DNA from: Lachnospiraceae bacterium
Lineage (GTDB): Bacteria > Bacillota > Clostridia > Lachnospirales > Lachnospiraceae
NCBI GenBank assembly: GCA_024405155.1
Contig: JAKSPC010000009.1
Coordinates: 1-52,818 of the forward strand
Direction of reading: 5' to 3'
DNA: 52,818 nucleotides
Shown one piece after another: positions 8,630-16,578 of the stretch (position 1 is its first letter; each line of letters begins with the position of its first letter). The notes under the pieces were generated by a model. That model was not told the DNA's origin, did no database searches, and saw only the letters and a list, made by a program, of their open reading frames with translations. Position numbers and translations under genes: made by a program.

Positions 8630-9994
8630 ATGCTGTATTTCAGGGAAAGAGAAAAGAAAAAGCTGCAGGACTTTCTGGCCGGAACAGGGCGGGCAATGGC
8701 AATATACGGCCGCCGCAGGGCGGGAAAAACGGAATTGATACTGGATCACCTGGCAAATAATGCAAACCGTGACGTGGCATACTATCAGTGCGCCAGCTTT
8801 GACTACAGTACCTGCCTCAGGGATCTTACGGCAGTGCTTGAGGCATACCTGCCCGGGGACATGATCATTCGTTCCTTAACATCGTTCAAAGACGTTTTTA
8901 CTTATATCTCATCCCGGCAGACAGGGCTAAGGGCAATAGTGATCGATGAGTTTCCGTTTCTTGCCAAAAAGAATGAAAACGTGCCCGTTGAGTTTCAATG
9001 GATCATAGATCACGGCCTGGACGGCCTGAAACTGATCCTTCTCGGATCCAATCTTTCTTTTATGAAAAAACAGATCGATGACAGCGAATCGCCGCTTTAC
9101 GGGCGGTTTGACGAGATCATAGAGATCCTGCCGTTCCGGTTTAACGAGGTACGCAGCCTTTTTCCGAAGTTTTCGGAAGCAGTTGATGTATACGCGCAGA
9201 CCGGCGGAGTCGCGCAGTATGTTATGATGTACAGATCCTGCGAAACGGTGGAAGCGGCAGCGAGATCTTTGTATTTTGATAAAAACGGCAGATTGTTTCA
9301 GGAAGCCGGAAACCTGCTGATGCAGGGGCTGAGGGACGTGACCGTATATACGCGGATCCTAAGGGCAATAGGCGGAAGAGAAAAGACATCCGGCCAGATC
9401 GCAGCCGCGTGCGCGTTGGATCAGAGGGGCGTGTTTGCCTATCTGAATAAGCTGATCGACCTGGATATTGTTGCGGCATCTGAAAATCCGCTGTCAGCCA
9501 AAAAAAGCGAAAAACGATATAAGATCAAAGATAACCTTTTCCGATTCAGTTACACGTTTATTGAGCCGAATATCTCCATGATAACGGCAATCGGGGAAAG
9601 ATCGGCGGAATATATCCTTGATACTTCTTATAGCGAATACCTCGGTTTTGTATATGAAGAAATTATTAAAGAAAACTGCTTTGATTATGCTGTAAAAGGA
9701 ATCATTCCGTTCATGCCGGAAACGGTTTCAAAGTGGTGGGGAAATATAAAAGACGGAAATGAATGGAAAGAAAGCGAAGTGGATCTCATCGCTTACAATA
9801 ACAATAAGATCGTAGTCGGAGAATGCAAGTACAGGAATAAAGCGGTCGGGATCAAGGAGCTGGACAGCCTGAAGAAAAAAGCTGCATTTATTCCGGTGAA
9901 GAATAGGGAAATATACTATCTGATCGCTTCAAAAAGCGGATTTACCGATGAACTGGCAGAAAGGAAAGATGTAATTCTGATAAAAGAGGCGTGA
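8630..9994 (+). CDS. DUF234-type ATPase with C-terminal PD-(D/E)XK domain (copy A)
   Basis: A 454-residue protein of the archaeal-ATPase/COG1672 type. Walker A is GRRRAGKT (about residue 28) and Walker B is AIVIDEFPFL (about 103-112). A winged-helix segment lies at about 245-290 (SGQIAAACALDQRGVFAYL). The C-terminal PD-(D/E)XK-like core has VDLIAY...VVGECKY (about 385-405) with D, E and K in place. The biochemical role of this family is unsettled; it is widespread in archaea and gut bacteria. The start at 8630 follows AAGGAGG (8615-8621), whereas the ATG at 8609 has no ribosome binding site. A second family member lies at 17259. Both stand before CBP sequence and a DUF3990/HTH pair. Confidence 0.85.
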   Translation: MLYFREREKKKLQDFLAGTGRAMAIYGRRRAGKTELILDHLANNANRDVAYYQCASFDYSTCLRDLTAVLEAYLPGDMIIRSLTSFKDVFTYISSRQTGLRAIVIDEFPFLAKKNENVPVEFQWIIDHGLDGLKLILLGSNLSFMKKQIDDSESPLYGRFDEIIEILPFRFNEVRSLFPKFSEAVDVYAQTGGVAQYVMMYRSCETVEAAARSLYFDKNGRLFQEAGNLLMQGLRDVTVYTRILRAIGGREKTSGQIAAACALDQRGVFAYLNKLIDLDIVAASENPLSAKKSEKRYKIKDNLFRFSYTFIEPNISMITAIGERSAEYILDTSYSEYLGFVYEEIIKENCFDYAVKGIIPFMPETVSKWWGNIKDGNEWKESEVDLIAYNNNKIVVGECKYRNKAVGIKELDSLKKKAAFIPVKNREIYYLIASKSGFTDELAERKDVILIKEA

Positions 9995-10077
9995 AAGCAC
10001 TTTCTTAACGTCGTAAGAATTCCTTAATAATTCGTCAAGTTTAAGTAATAGCATTATTTTACGCATTGATTTATACT

Positions 10078-10109
10078 ACGCGCAGTAACAGGGAAGAGTT
10101 GCTGCGCGT
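10078..10109. repeat. Inverted repeat upstream of CBP gene 1
   Basis: ACGCGCAG (10078-10085) and CTGCGCGT (10102-10109) form a perfect 8-bp dyad with a 16-nt loop. A related smaller dyad (TCTGCG 10209-10214 / CGCAGA 10226-10231) lies in the leader. They could be recombinase or regulator sites. There is no T-run right after the stem. Confidence 0.55.
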
Positions 10110-10160
10110 TTCAATTATTAGGACTTTTTTAAGAAGATTATGAAAATCATAAAAAAGAGG

Positions 10161-10189
10161 TTGAATAATTGAATGGAACGTAGTATTAT
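10161..10189 (+). promoter_or_regulatory. Promoter of CBP gene 1 (candidate expression site)
   Basis: TTGAAT (10161-10166), 17 bp, TATTAT (10184-10189), then a leader of about 65 nt with a small hairpin. AAGGAG (10243-10248) stands 12 nt before the ATG. No equivalent set of signals is seen before CBP genes 2 and 4. Confidence 0.65.
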
Positions 10190-10260
10190 CTACCCGTAAC
10201 ATTATAACTCTGCGTACCTCATATGCGCAGAAAAACTTTTAAAAGGAGAGTGCACTTATT

Positions 10261-11874
10261 ATGAGAAAGTCAACAAAAATTGCTGTAGTACTTGCAGCAG
10301 CAGCTCTTCTGGTAGCAGGTTTTGCTTTCACCACCCTTGCAAAGGGCTGGGTAAAGGAAGCTGAAGGCCTTTACTACTACGAAGATGAGTACGGCATGAA
10401 AGTCTACAACGAGTGGAAGAAGGATACCGATGCCAACGGCAAGGTAAACTACTACTATCTCGGCGATGACGGTTACATGGTAACCAACAGACTTGTTGAA
10501 TCTGACGGTTACTACTGGTGCGGCGCTGACGGTGCCAAGGTTGTAAGCCAGTGGGTAAAGGTTCCCGCAAGCGAAGACGAAGCTAACGATCTGGGCGTTG
10601 ATTACAGATGGTATCACTTCGGATCAACCGGCAAGGCTGATACCGGCAAGAAGACCCTTGACGGCAAGACCTACTTCCTTGATGCAGAAGGCAAGATGCT
10701 GTTCGGTTATGTTGATGGAACTACTTTCCAGATGACCAGCGACGTTGATGATGCTTATTCATCCAACAGCTACAACTATTACTGCGGTTCCAACGAAGAA
10801 GGTTGGGCACTTAAGTCTGACTGGAGAAAAGAGACCTCTGTTTCTAACAAGGGCGCTTATGAAGATGAGACCTCCTGGTGGGCTTTCTATACTTCTTCAG
10901 GTGCAAGGGCAACCGACAAGTCTGAAGGTTACCTTTGGAAGGGTGTTAGATACTACTTCAGCGCAAATGGCAAGATGAATACTGGTTGGGACACCACCTG
11001 CACTGATTCTACCGGCGCAAACGTATCCGTATACTATGGCGGCGCAGACGACGGCAAGAAGGTCAAGAAGGCTTGGGCATACATTAAGCCCGCAGCTGGC
11101 GGAGATGACAAGTTCTGGTACTTCTTCGACAATGCTGGTTATGCAATTCAGGAGTCCGGCGTTGCAAAGATCAACGGAAAATTCTATGCGTTTGGTGAGC
11201 CCGAGGATTACGCTTCCAAGATGCTCTCCGGCGTTGTAAAGGTCACCTTCGTTGTAGGCAAGAGCGACGTTGTTACCGAGGCTACCGGCGCTGTAAAGTA
11301 TGCTGATACCCTTAAGGGAATGACTCGTGATCAGTGGCTTGCAACTGACCTTAATGATGATAAGAAGGTTGGCACCACCGATTACATCTACTACTTCTCC
11401 GGTGATGAGGCTAATGATGGTTCCATGAAGAAGAACACAACCTTCTCACAGGAATTCATTGATGACACCTATACTCTCGCTGTTGGCAACGACGGCAGAC
11501 TTAAGGATGGCTACCTCTCCAAGAAGTACTACAGAAATGGTATTGAACTTACCGCTGCAGAGGATCTGAGATACGAAGTTGTATACGTATACGGTGCAAA
11601 CGGCAAGAAATATGCTCTTCTTGGCACCTCAGGTGCAGAAGTTGGCAAGAAGGCTACCGTTGCTGATGCTGATGGTTCTTACTACTATGTAGACGAAGAC
11701 GGAAAGATCTTCAAGGCTGATTCTTCACTGCTTAGCGCAGCTAAGGCTATCGCTTCCTGGAAGAAGGATAAGGGCGCTACTTCTATCAAGATCGAAGACT
11801 CCTACTGGAAAGTATCTGCAGAGCCCGAATCAAAGGGTTACAGCGCACTTAAACTCACCAGAGTAGCTGAATGA
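10261..11874 (+). CDS. Large choline-binding-repeat surface protein, gene 1
   Basis: A 537-residue exported protein. It has a signal peptide (MRKSTKIAVVLAAAALL..., cleavage near residue 27). Choline-binding-like repeats begin at once (GWVKEAEGLYYYED) and recur through the first 300 residues. The C-terminal half is conserved among all four paralogues (FSGDEANDGS, TFSQEF.DDTYTL, VADADGSYY, SSLLSAAKA). Its first 127 nt are identical to genes 2 and 3, and its first 197 nt are identical to gene 2. The codon choice (AAG, AAC, TAC, GGC, GCT, GTT) is unlike neighbouring island genes and suggests high expression. It is preceded by promoter, leader and ribosome binding site, and followed by a terminator and a DUF3990/HTH pair. 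Probably a major wall protein. Confidence 0.85.
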   Translation: MRKSTKIAVVLAAAALLVAGFAFTTLAKGWVKEAEGLYYYEDEYGMKVYNEWKKDTDANGKVNYYYLGDDGYMVTNRLVESDGYYWCGADGAKVVSQWVKVPASEDEANDLGVDYRWYHFGSTGKADTGKKTLDGKTYFLDAEGKMLFGYVDGTTFQMTSDVDDAYSSNSYNYYCGSNEEGWALKSDWRKETSVSNKGAYEDETSWWAFYTSSGARATDKSEGYLWKGVRYYFSANGKMNTGWDTTCTDSTGANVSVYYGGADDGKKVKKAWAYIKPAAGGDDKFWYFFDNAGYAIQESGVAKINGKFYAFGEPEDYASKMLSGVVKVTFVVGKSDVVTEATGAVKYADTLKGMTRDQWLATDLNDDKKVGTTDYIYYFSGDEANDGSMKKNTTFSQEFIDDTYTLAVGNDGRLKDGYLSKKYYRNGIELTAAEDLRYEVVYVYGANGKKYALLGTSGAEVGKKATVADADGSYYYVDEDGKIFKADSSLLSAAKAIASWKKDKGATSIKIEDSYWKVSAEPESKGYSALKLTRVAE

Positions 11875-11888
11875 TCGATTTCCAATTA

Positions 11889-11921
11889 AAAAGAAGCTCG
11901 GGTTTTCCGGGCTTCTTTTTT
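11889..11921 (+). terminator. Terminator after CBP gene 1
   Basis: AAGAAGC-T-CGGG pairs with CCGGGCTTCTT around a short T-rich loop, followed by a T-run. The same hairpin theme recurs at 14729, 18817, 21987 and 23128. Confidence 0.9.
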
Positions 11922-11967
11922 CGTGCTCATTTTTTCAAATAAGATTGCAGGAAAAGCCCGGATGGTG

Positions 11968-11996
11968 TTGTAAATATACTCCTATAGGAGTATAAT
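11968..11996 (+). promoter_or_regulatory. Promoter with embedded perfect 20-bp palindrome (operator A)
   Basis: TTGTAA (11968-11973), 17 bp, TATAAT (11991-11996). The perfect palindrome TATACTCCTATAGGAGTATA (11975-11994) fills the spacer and runs into the -10. It is a likely autoregulatory operator for the HTH protein at 12676. Confidence 0.85.
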
Positions 11997-12017
11997 CCTT
12001 GTGTAGGAGGATTGCGC

Positions 12018-12695
12018 ATGGCAATACGGATCTATCACGGATCGGAAAACAGAATCGAAAAACCGATCTATGGATACGGAAAGAAATACAATGACTACGG
12101 TGTCGGTTTCTATTGTACCGAATCCATTGACATGGCAAAGGAATGGGCTGTCGGCGCGGAGCGCAGCGGTTATGCCAATGTTTATGACCTTAATATGGAA
12201 GGACTTAGCGAACTGGATCTGAATGACACGGAGTATTGTATGCTGCATTGGCTGTCGGTGCTTCTTCAAAACCGTGAGTTTGAAGTATCCTCAGCACTTG
12301 CTCGCGAGGCTAAAGAATATCTTACATTGCATTTTTCTCCGACTTATCTTTCTGCCGATGTCATCCGCGGATACCGTGCCGACGACAGTTATTTTTCCTT
12401 TGCACAGGATTTTCTCAACGGCACCATTTCCTACCGTCAGCTGTCCGCAGCAATGCGCCTGGGAAAACTCGGACGGCAGATCGTGTTGAAAAGCGAGAAG
12501 GCGTTTTCACAGCTGACATTCGTTGATGCGGAGATCGCGAAAGCGGATGAATGGTTTGCAAAAAAACAGCTGCGTGACAAAACGGCAAGAAATGATTACT
12601 TCAGTTCCCGCATGAACAGGCGTGAACCGGGTGATCTGTATATCACGCATATCTTGGATGAGGAGATGAAAGCTGATGATGAACGCTTACGATAG
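12018..12695 (+). CDS. DUF3990 protein, putative ADP-ribosyltransferase-fold toxin (pair A)
   Basis: A 225-residue protein. It has the N-terminal motif IYHGS, then DYGVGFYCTE and AKEWAV, and a later conserved block (GYRADDSYFSFAQDFL, AMRLGKLGRQIVLKS). These are hallmarks of DUF3990, a family I place with ADP-ribosyltransferase-like folds (H in YHG, Y in GFY). The ATG at 12018 follows AGGAGG (12005-12010) at 7 nt; the in-frame TTG at 12012 is rejected. It overlaps the downstream HTH gene by 20 nt. The order toxin-like then HTH, tight overlap and palindromic operator suggest a toxin-antitoxin pair. No activity is proven by sequence. A second copy is at 18953. Confidence 0.75.
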   Translation: MAIRIYHGSENRIEKPIYGYGKKYNDYGVGFYCTESIDMAKEWAVGAERSGYANVYDLNMEGLSELDLNDTEYCMLHWLSVLLQNREFEVSSALAREAKEYLTLHFSPTYLSADVIRGYRADDSYFSFAQDFLNGTISYRQLSAAMRLGKLGRQIVLKSEKAFSQLTFVDAEIAKADEWFAKKQLRDKTARNDYFSSRMNRREPGDLYITHILDEEMKADDERLR

Positions 12696-13368
12696 AAACT
12701 ATCTGGAAAAAGCAAGGATCTCTCTTGGAAGAATGCTGGACTACGCTGTATATGATCTGAAATATGACCTTGCGGATTATTGGGACATGTTTCTTGCATC
12801 TCCGGTATCAAGGCAGTTTGAACGTGGAGAAGTATCCGTGCTTGCCGGAAAGTCCGGCGTGGAGCTGGCACTTATGGTAGCGGGAAAGGAACAGGAATAT
12901 ACTAAGCCGTTCTTTTCTGAGGGAAAAAGTGAGGAATACTGGACCGGCTGGGCACTGGCATATTATCAGTGGAAGACCTGCCTGTCTTTTGCACAGATCA
13001 CAGAACTGATCCCCATAAAAGAAATACAGGGTATGTACTCTCCATATCACGAGATGGATATCCGGCAGTTCTGTGACAGGGTGTCCGAAATCTATGCAGA
13101 AAGAAAACCGCATACGAATCTGAAACGAAAGCGCCTTGCGGTGGGACTTAGCCAGTCACAGCTTGCAAAGCTCACCGGTATCCCTGTAAGAACGATACAG
13201 CAATATGAGCAGGGGCAAAAAGACATCAACAAGGCAAGAGCAGAATATGTAATTAACTTATCACGCGCGCTATATTGCGACCCGCAGCTTCTGCTGGAAT
13301 ATAACGGGAATGGTTCGCATATGTTATTGACAATGGGTCGGTTAACCGATATAAATACTATAGTATAG
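12676..13368 (+). CDS. HTH (XRE) partner of DUF3990, putative antitoxin/regulator (pair A)
   Basis: A 230-residue protein. The N-terminal domain (about 1-130) carries a motif set shared with the protein at 19611 (LDYAVYD, FERGEVSVLAGKSGVELA, YWTGWALAYYQW, MYSPYHEMDI). The XRE helix-turn-helix lies at about 145-205 (LSQSQLAKLTGIPVRTIQQYEQGQKDINKA). Two ATGs are possible, 12676 and 12679, with GAGGAG (12660-12665) upstream. It probably represses its own operon through the 20-bp palindrome at 11975-11994 and neutralises the DUF3990 protein; both are inferences from gene order. The promoter of the next operon lies inside the end of this gene. Confidence 0.8.
   Translation: MMNAYDRNYLEKARISLGRMLDYAVYDLKYDLADYWDMFLASPVSRQFERGEVSVLAGKSGVELALMVAGKEQEYTKPFFSEGKSEEYWTGWALAYYQWKTCLSFAQITELIPIKEIQGMYSPYHEMDIRQFCDRVSEIYAERKPHTNLKRKRLAVGLSQSQLAKLTGIPVRTIQQYEQGQKDINKARAEYVINLSRALYCDPQLLLEYNGNGSHMLLTMGRLTDINTIV
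13327..13366 (+). promoter_or_regulatory. HipBA-type promoter with two palindromes inside the preceding gene
   Basis: TTGACA (13327-13332), 17 bp, TATAAA (13350-13355). TCGGTTAACCGA (13338-13349) fills the spacer and ATACTATAGTAT (13355-13366) follows the -10. The promoter lies almost wholly within the last codons of the HTH gene that ends at 13368. Confidence 0.75.
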
Positions 13369-13384
13369 CTAGATGGGGTGAGAT

Positions 13385-13837
13385 GTGAATCTTCAGACAA
13401 TGTTATCGAATAAACAAATGACGATGTATCGCTTATCCAAAGTAAGCGGTGTTGCCAAAACAACCGTTATTGATATATGTTCGGGAAAAAGTTCCATTGG
13501 AGGATGCAATGCGGATACCGTGCTGCGGTTATCGCAGGCTCTCGGATGCACAATGGAGGAACTGATGAAAATAGACAATGCAAATTATGATAAAAGCACC
13601 GGAAAACCGAAGGATAATTCTTATCTTGAAAAAGGCTTGCCGGAATATCTGTCACAATCTCTTGCCGCTATGATCGAGGCCTGGAAAATAGAAGACAGCG
13701 GAAAAAAAGATCTTCACTTTGATATACATTGGTGTGATCTGAACGCCGATATCAATTCAGCGGAAAACGGGCAGGAAATATCGAGTGGACAGGCATGGTA
13801 TTTACGTAAAAAATATCTACGAATGGAGGAGGATTGA
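13385..13837 (+). CDS. XRE-family protein, HipB-like antitoxin
   Basis: A 150-residue protein starting at GTG. The N-terminal helix-turn-helix (MTMYRLSKVSGVAKTTVIDICSGKSS, residues about 12-60) has the short-linker form usual in HipB-like partners of compact HipA kinases. The C-terminal half has no recognised fold. GGGGTGAG just upstream of the GTG acts as the ribosome binding site. Its stop codon overlaps the next start (TGATG at 13835-13839), indicating translational coupling with the kinase. It probably represses the promoter at 13327-13355 through the two adjacent palindromes. Confidence 0.8.
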   Translation: MNLQTMLSNKQMTMYRLSKVSGVAKTTVIDICSGKSSIGGCNADTVLRLSQALGCTMEELMKIDNANYDKSTGKPKDNSYLEKGLPEYLSQSLAAMIEAWKIEDSGKKDLHFDIHWCDLNADINSAENGQEISSGQAWYLRKKYLRMEED

Positions 13838-14715
13838 TGGACTTTACGAATTTGCCCAGAAGGAACAAGACCTATACCGGCGCGAATGGAAGCAAAATAT
13901 CCGTTGATCTAAACGGTGAAATATATATGCTCAAGTTTCCTGCCGTACCGTCTCGCAATAAAGAAATGAGTTATACCAACGGTTGTGTGTCTGAGTATCT
14001 GGGTTCTCAAATTTTCAATTTGTGTGGAATACCGGCGCAGGAAACGATGCTGGGAACCTTTACAATAAACGGGAAGGAAAAGATCGTCGTCGCCTGTAAG
14101 GATTTTACGACACCTGAAACCGTGTTGCAGGATTTTGCTTCGCTAAAAAACACAATTATTGACTCGGAGCATAACGGTTACGGAACAGAGCTTCCGGATA
14201 TTCTGACTGCCATTGACGAACAGCAGGCGATAGATCCCTACATACTGAAAGAGCGATTTTGGGATATGTTCATCATCGACGCGCTGATAGGCAACTGGGA
14301 CAGACACAACGGTAACTGGGGATTTCTATATAATACCCGCACCGATGAAATGCAGATCGCACCGGTCTATGATTGCGGAAGTTGTCTTTTCCCGCAGGCA
14401 GATGCGAAAATCATGGAAGTGACGCTGAATGACCAGACTGAAAAAGACCTCCGCATTTTCCAAATACCGACATCCGGTATCAAACAAAACGGTCAAAAAA
14501 TCAATTACTTTGATTTTATATCAGGTCATTCTGATAACGATTGCAGCAAGGCGTTAAAACGCGTTTTACCCGGAATCGATATGAGGAAAATCAATGAACT
14601 GATCGACAATACGCCGTATATCAATGATTTGCAAAAGTCGTTTTACAAGACAATGCTTTCAGAAAGAAAAGAGAAGATATTGGATACATCTTTAAGGCTG
14701 CTGAAAAAAGATTGA
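13837..14715 (+). CDS. HipA-like / CtkA-like Ser/Thr kinase toxin
   Basis: A 292-residue compact HipA-fold kinase without the extra N-terminal subdomain of long HipA proteins. Visible motifs are the ATP-binding lysine in YMLKFP (about residue 30), the catalytic loop IDALIGNWDRHNGNWGF (about 148-164) and the metal-binding APVYDCGSCL (about 177-186). HipA kinases phosphorylate a translation-related target and cause dormancy when free of their antitoxin. The ATG at 13837 follows GGAGGAGG (13825-13832); the TTG three bases earlier is rejected. It occupies the slot that holds CBP gene 2 in the second copy of the island unit. A terminator and a recombinase stub follow. Confidence 0.8.
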   Translation: MDFTNLPRRNKTYTGANGSKISVDLNGEIYMLKFPAVPSRNKEMSYTNGCVSEYLGSQIFNLCGIPAQETMLGTFTINGKEKIVVACKDFTTPETVLQDFASLKNTIIDSEHNGYGTELPDILTAIDEQQAIDPYILKERFWDMFIIDALIGNWDRHNGNWGFLYNTRTDEMQIAPVYDCGSCLFPQADAKIMEVTLNDQTEKDLRIFQIPTSGIKQNGQKINYFDFISGHSDNDCSKALKRVLPGIDMRKINELIDNTPYINDLQKSFYKTMLSERKEKILDTSLRLLKKD

Positions 14716-14728
14716 CATATACCGAAAA

Positions 14729-14757
14729 AGAAGCCCAGTTTCCGGGCTTCTTTTTTT
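14729..14757. terminator. Terminator between HipA-like gene and recombinase stub
   Basis: AAGAAGCCC / GGGCTTCTT stem with a short loop and a long T-run. It belongs to the same hairpin family as the CBP terminators. On the other strand it is less T-rich but symmetric. Confidence 0.9.
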
Positions 14758-14784
14758 GCGCTTGTTTTCAAAGACTGAGCGATC

Positions 14785-14857
14785 TTATTTCAACACGTTC
14801 TCTATCACTTCGGCAGTGATCTTTTGAGAATCAGCGAACATATGCGTATTGATGAGG
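14785..14857 (-). pseudogene. 3' stub of a tyrosine recombinase
   Basis: On the minus strand this reads (I)N-T-H-M-F-A-D-S-Q-K-I-T-A-E-V-I-E-N-V-L-K-stop. It aligns with the C-terminus of the recombinase ending at 22016 (HLFPDALRITAKVIDRVLK-stop). It stands in the same relation to a plus-strand gene and terminator as that recombinase does. The rest of the gene is gone: the homology breaks where group II intron sequence begins. Confident as a remnant; the exact break point is approximate. Confidence 0.75.
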
Positions 14858-14861
14858 ATGA

Positions 14862-15006
14862 GTAAACAAAGACTAATAAACTCCGGCTACTATGATTTAG
14901 CCGTTGCCTATCAGTCAGTGCATGTCAACTATTGAAAGCGCCGTATACCGAACGGTACGTACGGTGCTGTGAGAGGACGGCGGCTAATCACCGCCTCCTA
15001 CTCAAT
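14862..15006 (+). mobile_element. 5'-truncated group II intron (RT C-terminus, domains V-VI)
   Basis: The plus strand first reads a reverse transcriptase C-terminus (RLINSGYYDLAVAYQSVHVNY in two adjoining parts, stop at 14932-14934). Domain V follows at 14937-14968: AGCGCCGTA pairs fully with TACGGTGCT across a CG bulge and a TACC/GGTA upper stem. Domain VI follows at 14969-15006, a GGCGG/CCGCC hairpin ending in CTACTCAAT. All upstream intron sequence is missing. That is the pattern of incomplete target-primed reverse transcription or later deletion. Not functional. Confidence 0.75.
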
Positions 15007-15035
15007 CGCAAAACACTTATGAAACAGTCTCTGAC

Positions 15036-15257
15036 CTATGACCTCTGCTTTTTATATTCCTCATATTGGTTCATGGTGATGCCTATGATCTCACAGGCCT
15101 GCTCTGCACCCATATTAAGGGCGGCCATCAGTCGGTCAACTGCTTCGCCAGCGGCTCCCGCCGCTGCTTTTGCCGCTGCTTTTGCCGCTTTTGCTTCTGC
15201 CTTTGCGACTTCCTCTCTTGCGTATTCTTTTGCAAATTCTTCAACAATAGTACACAT
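15036..15257 (-). CDS. Small Ala/Lys/Glu-rich helical protein, probable C-terminal remnant
   Basis: A 73-residue reading frame starting MCTIVEEFAKEYAREEVAK. It contains an Ala/Lys/Glu helix and ends in EIIGITMNQYEEYKKQRS. It looks like the C-terminal tail of Rpn/PD-(D/E)XK transposase-like proteins, which often end in a charged helix plus a short HTH-like element. The frame stays open upstream, but there it enters the end of the TnpB insertion sequence, so the original 5' part was probably removed by that insertion. A weak GGAG lies 11 nt before the ATG. Expression is doubtful. Confidence 0.45.
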   Translation of the reverse strand: MCTIVEEFAKEYAREEVAKAEAKAAKAAAKAAAGAAGEAVDRLMAALNMGAEQACEIIGITMNQYEEYKKQRS

Positions 15258-15329
15258 GCCGCCTACTTCTCCTTTCCCCGGGACTTTGAACTGCTTCTTT
15301 CTCGCTGAGATCAGCGGAAACCTCGTGAC

Positions 15330-15460
15330 ATACTCCCACCACTTAATGCTTCGCATTTGAAGTGGGGGCTTCTCGCTCGATGACGCCATCGCGTCAAGCA
15401 TAAACGAGCTATCCCCGCGTGTCCCGCGGTTTATGCTGCTTTCACAGGGCAAGCAGCCGG
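15330..15460 (-). ncRNA. Predicted omegaRNA (reRNA) of TnpB
   Basis: The 3' end of tnpB and the structured right end form a continuous minus-strand segment with nested hairpins (GCATAAACCGCGGG / CTCGTTTATGC and the right-end stem). In studied TnpB systems this region yields the guide RNA, whose guide is the sequence just outside the right end (here below about 15325). The limits are inferred. Confidence 0.45.
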
Positions 15461-16578
15461 AGCCCTTCTTCTCTGATATTTATCGCTGCATTCACGTCCC
15501 TGTCATGATGCGTCCCGCAGCAGGGGCATGTCCATTCTCTTTCCTGCAAGGTGAGGTCTTCTTTCTTGTACCCGCACACGCTGCAGAGCTTCGAGGATGC
15601 AAACCACTTGTCTGTCGTGATGAGCTTCTTCCCCTTGCTTTCTGCCTTATACGAAAGGAATGTGCGGAACTGACCGAAGGCGTTGTCGTTTGTTGCCTTT
15701 GCCAGGTGGAGCCCCTGTGCCATCTCTTTGTAATCGATGTCCTCCACACAGATGACATCGTAACTGCCGATAAGGCGCTTTGACTCCTTGTGCTGCCAGT
15801 CTTTTCTCTGATCCTTAAGCTTTTCGTGGACCAGAGCGACTCTTCTTTTCTGCTTCAGGTAATTGCAGGAGCCCTTCTTCATTTTGGAAAGTCTTCTCTG
15901 TTCCCGGGAAAGCTTCTCTTCCGTGTTCCGGTAGAAGTGCGGCATCTCCGCCTTTCTTCCCTCACTGTCCACGTAGAATTCACCGCTGGAATAATCCAGA
16001 CCGAGCGCCCTGATGTTCTGTGCATCCGGCGTGATCGTTTGTGTTGCCGGTCCTTCTGTGTATTCTGTCAGAATGGAAGCGTAGTACTTCCCCGAGGCTT
16101 CTCTGCTTACGGTCACAGACTTGATGGCGTGATCTTCCGCCATCTTTCTGTGAAGCTTTATCCTTACTTCTCCCACCTTCGGCAGCCGGAGCGTTCCGTT
16201 CTTTCTGCTTTCATTACTTTCTGTGATACGGATGTTTCCGTTCACCATGTTGGTGGTGAAACTATGCTTCGGATCCTTTTTACTCTTGAACTTCGGATAT
16301 CCCACCGCTTTGTTCCGAAAGAAGTTCCGGAACGCCGTTTCCAGCTGCAGCTGTGCATTGGAAAGGGCCAGGCTGTCCACTTCTTTAAGCCATTCATAGT
16401 CTGCCTTCAGATGGGCCGGCGTGTTGCGAAGAGACTTTCCGGTCTCCTCGTAGTGCTTTTTCTTTTCCTCAAGGAGTGTGTTATATACAAAACGCGTACA
16501 GCCGAACGCTTTTGCAAACAGATCCTGCTGTTCGGCATTCGGATAGATTCGATATTTGTAGGCGATGTTCTTCTTCAT
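15442..16578 (-). CDS. tnpB: TnpB RNA-guided nuclease / OrfB transposon protein
   Basis: A 378-residue TnpB. It has an N-terminal OrfB helix-turn-helix region (MKKNIAYKYRIYPNAEQQ, about 1-45) and a RuvC-like core with D in LGLDYSSG, E in VICVEDIDY and D in THHDRDVNAA. A four-cysteine zinc ribbon (CSVCGYK...CPCCG) sits before the last Asp. All three catalytic acids appear intact. The start at 16578 begins the canonical TnpB N-terminus; the upstream open frame lies in the IS end. TnpB nicks or cuts DNA next to a transposon-associated motif under omegaRNA guidance and favours retention of the element. The long plus-strand frame over it is a shadow. Confidence 0.9.
   Translation of the reverse strand: MKKNIAYKYRIYPNAEQQDLFAKAFGCTRFVYNTLLEEKKKHYEETGKSLRNTPAHLKADYEWLKEVDSLALSNAQLQLETAFRNFFRNKAVGYPKFKSKKDPKHSFTTNMVNGNIRITESNESRKNGTLRLPKVGEVRIKLHRKMAEDHAIKSVTVSREASGKYYASILTEYTEGPATQTITPDAQNIRALGLDYSSGEFYVDSEGRKAEMPHFYRNTEEKLSREQRRLSKMKKGSCNYLKQKRRVALVHEKLKDQRKDWQHKESKRLIGSYDVICVEDIDYKEMAQGLHLAKATNDNAFGQFRTFLSYKAESKGKKLITTDKWFASSKLCSVCGYKKEDLTLQEREWTCPCCGTHHDRDVNAAINIREEGLRLLAL

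Noticed and set aside
10078-10109. Terminator upstream of CBP gene 1
   Set aside because: The stem is good but no T-run follows at once; an operator or recombination site is equally possible, so it is listed only as an inverted repeat.
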